Assembly: GCA_021442155.1 (NCBI GenBank)
Contig: CM038225.1
Location: 78,690,925-78,754,924 of the forward strand
Source: Cymbidium sinense
Taxonomy: Eukaryota > Streptophyta > Magnoliopsida > Asparagales > Orchidaceae
Length of the DNA stretch: 64,000 bases
Direction of reading: 5' to 3'
Part shown: piece by piece, positions 59,888-64,000 of the stretch
Layout: every line of letters begins with the position of its first letter
Numbering within the stretch: the stretch's first letter is position 1
The notes under the pieces: model-generated
The model's database searches: none
The model's input: only the letters and a program-made list of their open reading frames with translations
Told to the model about the DNA's origin: nothing
Program-made: the position numbers and the translations under genes

Positions 59888-61489
59888 TGGGCTTCAAAAA
59901 TTTGCCACCTACCTCTCTGTGTGAAGAGAGTGATTAAAATGTCAGTTAAACTTTTAGAAGGTAGATGGAATAGTAGATAAGACACTTCCTGGAGATTTTG
60001 CCCTCATTTTTATAAGGACTTTAGTTCTGGTTCCAAGTTTCCTATAAGTGCAAGCACCTATAGTTAATTATCCCTCCCAATACTGAGAGAACACTTTCGA
60101 TTAAGGCTAGGCAATGGATCACTAAATAGCATAGTGTATAATTATAGTGAGTGGAGTTTAGAAATTATGAGATTTATTATTTCAATTTAAAATTTATGTT
60201 TGGGGGAATGATGACGCATCCAATCAAGATCAAATTGGTTCATCATCCTAGCCTGTCGTGGTCGCTGGTCCACTTAATCAGACGAGGTTGTCAACCCAAC
60301 CTAACCAAAGGATCCTTGTTAGCAGCCATGGGTTATGTCATCAAAGGTGTCATTGTAAACCTGAGATGGAGTTTGTCTAAGGAGACAAATATAAGTCAAC
60401 CTTAGCTAACAGAGAGCTTTTTGCCCAATCAAATAGATTCTATAGTTCACAACTCAAAGAGTAAAGTAGTTGGGAAACATATGGCTATGGCCATGGCTGT
60501 AACTTAGTTGTACATGGCAAACCACTCGGTCAGTGGACGTTGGTCATAATTATTATTTATGTGGTACCATTTTGGGGTAAAATCATGCGGACAAAGGACA
60601 TGGGTCATGTATTTACCGACTTAAGATTATTTAAGTGTGAAAATAGTTATGTATTTGATTTGACATTGGCTCTTTGTGAGCAAAAGTCTTCTTAATTTGT
60701 CACCCCTAACAAACAGTTGTGGATGGGTGGATGGATTTTAACTTTAAATTTATATAATTAATTTCATTTGATTTATATATTTTAATTTAAACATGTGATT
60801 ATTTTACAAGTAATTTAGATTTAAACTTGTAATAGTTTGACATTAAGACTTAAAATTTTGATTATAGATATCCCTTTGGTTGAAATATTCAATCAATAGG
60901 CTCATCATTGGGGTAAACCTTGTTAACTCTACCTTTTTTTTTGTAGATGATCGAGTTTAAATTCATTGCTTTCACATTTATAATCCTCCAAACTTTGTCA
61001 ACTCTAACTTAAGCATAGAGGATCGGATTGAGACTTTCTTCTTGACAGCTTGAACTTGAGAAGTTGTATCAATAGATTTATCTTTTGTAATTGTATGACA
61101 GAATTAGCTTCTCAGATTTTATTAGGTTGAAAATATTATAATAACATTATTAAATTTTTAGGTTTTGTTAATCCAGATCCTGTCCCAGGACCCAACTGGG
61201 GTGCAACCCGTGCAGCAACCTCATACACTAAATTTGGATTTGTAAAGCATATGTTGAGGCACATGTAGGTGGATAACTGGTTTTAAATGATTGTAGGTAT
61301 TTATTCATTCATTTCTCATATAACTTATATATTTTTCTAAGTGCTTGATCTAGTAAATACTTCAACATATATACAAGTATCTATTCATTAAAGTGTTGTA
61401 CGAACATTGAGATGTCTATGTTAAAGTAGTTTTGTTTGATATGACATATGAGTCAAATTGCAAGCATGGGTTTTGATACATAAAATCAT

Positions 61490-61780
61490 AAATCAAGTGT
61501 AGCTTTGTCTTGCAAAATAGGAAAATTTTGACTCATTCAAACACTTGCTAAGAACCAAGTGAAAATCTATTCTATGAAATATGATTTAGTTTCCTCAAGT
61601 ACTTGCCATAAATCAAGTATATATCTGTCCTAGATGATACATAATATTTATTATAAATTAAGTGCAGATCTATTGTGAAAGATATAGTCTTTATTATTTC
61701 TAGACTTGTTAAGTCAAGTGTGTATCTATCTTTAAAGGATATGAATTTGATTCTTTTGAATACTTGCCTGAATCCAATGG
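61490..61780. repeat. Degenerate tandem repeat of about 60 bp, element A 5' LTR
   Basis: Counterpart of 22750-23040, with AAATCAAGTGTAG, AAATCAAGTATA, AAATTAAGTGCAG and AAGTCAAGTGTG unit starts. Confidence 0.7.
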
Positions 61781-62540
61781 CCAAGAAAAATATTGCTTCA
61801 TAAAGTAAGCATAGAGGTCATTTAGCTTACATATTAAAGACATTCAAATTGAATGAAATATAATAACCATTTGAATATGCATAATGGATCATTCTATTAA
61901 ACTCCAAAACTATGAACTCACATGTAAGAATGGTTCATGATTCATGCTTGGATTTAATTTCTTTGAATATTTGTATAAATCATAAGACATTAAACTTAAA
62001 TGTAAGATTGATCATAAGCATGTGTAGAATCTCATTCATTTAAATATTTAAATAAGACTTAAATCAAATATTCATTTTTTACATCAACATTTAATTAAAG
62101 CATCTCCTTCATATTCATGTTTATTACTAAGATATTAAATCATATCTTCTACTTGTGAATAAATTATCAAATCATTTATGATTTCAATTTCATTCAACTT
62201 GAACCTTTATGATTGAATCAATTGATCAATATTTTTATGAATAGTTTGAGTTTTGATTCACTTGCATTTCGTGATATGTCAAGTTTAAAAGTACGATTAA
62301 AATCATATCAAATTTAAACTCTTTATAGATTTGATTTATTGCTGAAAATTTTGGCAGCCTCCGAGCGTCATCCTCGTGAAGGGGGTTACATCGGGTGACT
62401 AGGCCTTCCCACCACCCCAAGAAAGACGTGCATAGTAGGTGTCATTGGACACCATGGTCGAAAGTATTATATTCCCACCACACCAAGAAAGACATGCATG
62501 GGTTTTCAAGCTTAGCTGGTATGGCACAACATTTTTTGTC

Positions 62541-62815
62541 GCATTGGAATAATGCATACAAGTATTTGAGTTAAAGCATATTTTCTTGTCACATTGGAAC
62601 AACGTGAACAAGTACTTATATTACAACAAATTTCTCTGTCACATTGGAACAATGTGAATGGATATTTAGTTTATAGCACAATTTTCTTGTCATGTTAGAA
62701 CAATGTGTACAAGTACTTATATTACAAAAAGTTTTCCCGCCATATGAGAACAATGTGAATGAGTACTTATATCAGAGTAGATTTCCCTGCCACATCGAAT
62801 AATGTGAACAGATAC
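62541..62815. repeat. 50-bp minisatellite, six units, element A 5' LTR
   Basis: Units recur at 62544, 62594, 62644, 62695, 62745 and 62795 with the CATTGGAACAATGTGAA phrase or a decayed form. Same period and copy number as 23808-24090. Confidence 0.88.
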
Positions 62816-63744
62816 TTAGTAACTTTAATATTTCTTTTCAATTTTACCTTTGCGTATGCATTAGGGCAAAAGAAGCATTGTACAAGTAAAACTTTTACCT
62901 TATGTCATAACTTATCAACATTTCATTCAGCGTTTCATCCAAAATTTATCCTTTGGAATGCACAATCAGAAAATTAATGTATACGCTTTCAACAAAAGCA
63001 TGCCGCATCTAACCTTTTCAAGTTGAATACCAAAAATATTGCTTTCTTTCTTAAATATAGCAAATCAAAATAGTAATTTGATGATAAAATATAAATGAAT
63101 TTTCAGCTTTGATAATATGAAAGAGGCCAAATAATAATAAAGAGGCCTCATAGAATATGTTACCTTCCCTTCCATTGCTTTTCAAACCGGACAAGTGAAG
63201 TAGCAAGTTAAAGGTTGCATAAAATTTTAGAAAATAACAATATCAAACTTCACAAATCTAGAATTTCATTGCAACTTCATCTTATGATGACATAAAAATG
63301 AGAACGAGCATTGAATAACAAGACATGAGTGATTTTGTCCTACAATCATTTGTGGAAAGAAAAATAGAGACTTTCAAAATTCACAAGTTCTTGAATATTA
63401 ATCACAACTTCTCTCATTTTAACTTAATCAACAAAGGAAATGTTGATTGGTTAAGTTTTGATGTCATTTGGCTAATACTACCTATAGATATCAAGAAAAA
63501 GAGAGCCTCGAGGATTATAAATCTTTAAATTCTACCTATTTTTTGTTTGCCATCACTTAAATCTGAAAAGACATTGAAATATTGAAGTATATGCTTCTAC
63601 CATTTCAGCGTTATCATATCAGACACAAAAAAGGTTATTGCCTCCCTCTAATTCGATAAATAAAATGGCCTCTGGACAACAACATGCAAGTGAATTTCAG
63701 CCTTTAGTAACATGAAGGAAGCAACATTAGATCTTAGACATGAA

Positions 63745-63930
63745 TTCTCGTTTCATACAACATGGTAGCTATTCGGACGTGGCATATTGCATAACATTCA
63801 AATAAAATTCTAAATCAATGTTGTTCAACAATAGAAATTCTCATTTCATACAACATGGTAGCTATTCGGACGTGGCATATTGCATAACATTCAAATAAAA
63901 TCCTAAATCAATGTTGTTCAACAATAGAAA
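63745..63930. repeat. 93-bp tandem duplication present only in the 5' LTR
   Basis: Two nearly identical 93-bp units (63745-63837, 63838-63930) containing GGTAGCTATTCGGACGTGGC. The other LTR has a single copy around 25007-25097, so the duplication arose after the two LTRs diverged. Confidence 0.92.
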
Positions 63931-64000
63931 ATGCAAGGTTTTCTTATACATATCTCAAAATCCTTCATGTTTTCCATTTTAACATTAATTTAAGTGTTGG

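Larger units (their letters stand above)
59888..64000 (-). mobile_element. 5' LTR of element A main copy, partial (cut by window end)
   Basis: 4.1 kb that aligns in direct orientation with 21161-25165, roughly 90% by eye. Its edge is near TGGGCTTC (59888), next to the primer-binding site. The minus-strand TATA-like site of the other copy is changed here (GGTTTACAATGACACC near 60365-60350). It contains the same 60-bp and 50-bp repeat arrays, and a 93-bp duplication absent from the other copy. The remainder, probably about 3.5 kb, lies outside the window. Confidence 0.75.

Noticed and set aside
1..64000. tRNA, rRNA or organelle-derived DNA
   Set aside because: I looked for tRNA-like and conserved rRNA or chloroplast segments and recognised none. 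A covariance-model search would be decisive and was not possible here.

Overview
This window looks like repeat-rich intergenic DNA from a flowering plant nuclear genome. It is AT-rich, contains no recognisable single-copy host gene, and consists almost entirely of decayed and nested transposable elements. The plant assignment rests on a Mutator-like element (MULE) carrying a plant mobile domain (PMD) gene, a plant-type LINE reverse transcriptase, and Tat-clade Ty3/Gypsy proteins. I cannot name the species.

Layout. 1-1075: 5'-truncated LINE, minus strand. 1135-1188: (CT)27 microsatellite. 1335-7970: a complete MULE with 57-bp terminal inverted repeats and a perfect 9-bp target duplication. It carries a broken transposase (SWIM finger and zinc knuckle recognisable) and, downstream on the same strand, a broken PMD gene with an intron. 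8050-9600: promoter/leader-like GC-richer DNA, probably from another retroelement, with a possible Copia fragment. 9600-14090: AT-rich DNA, an (AT)38 microsatellite and faint repeat relics.

14091-64000 is a nested retrotransposon complex. Its frame (element A) is a giant Tat/Ogre-like Gypsy element on the minus strand. Reading leftward, it runs from a partial 5' LTR (59888-64000, cut by the window end) through the primer-binding site, leader, gag, protease, RT, RNase H and integrase (ending at 28891) to a 3' LTR of about 7.5 kb (21161 to about 28720). A second primer-binding site, leader and gag start follow that LTR (19816-21160), giving the tandem order LTR-internal-LTR-internal. Without insertions the internal region is about 8.9 kb, so an intact copy would be about 24 kb.

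Element A is broken by copies of a second family, here called B, which is 6.5-8 kb long and has no recognisable coding sequence. B1 (30915-38950) lies in the RNase H region. B2a (44815-46740 plus 53296-59086) lies in gag and is itself split by B2b (46741-53295). A divergent inverted copy, B3 (14091 to about 19815), interrupts the left gag. B starts TGTTGACC, ends near AAACA, has a 2-kb region dense in TTGACC/GGTCAA, and has two conserved TATA-like sites. It may be a very long solo LTR or a LARD-like non-autonomous element.

No element appears currently able to encode its own mobility. All coding regions carry stops, frameshifts or lost catalytic residues. The most informative items are the cleanly bounded MULE-PMD element, the tandem giant Gypsy element, and family B.
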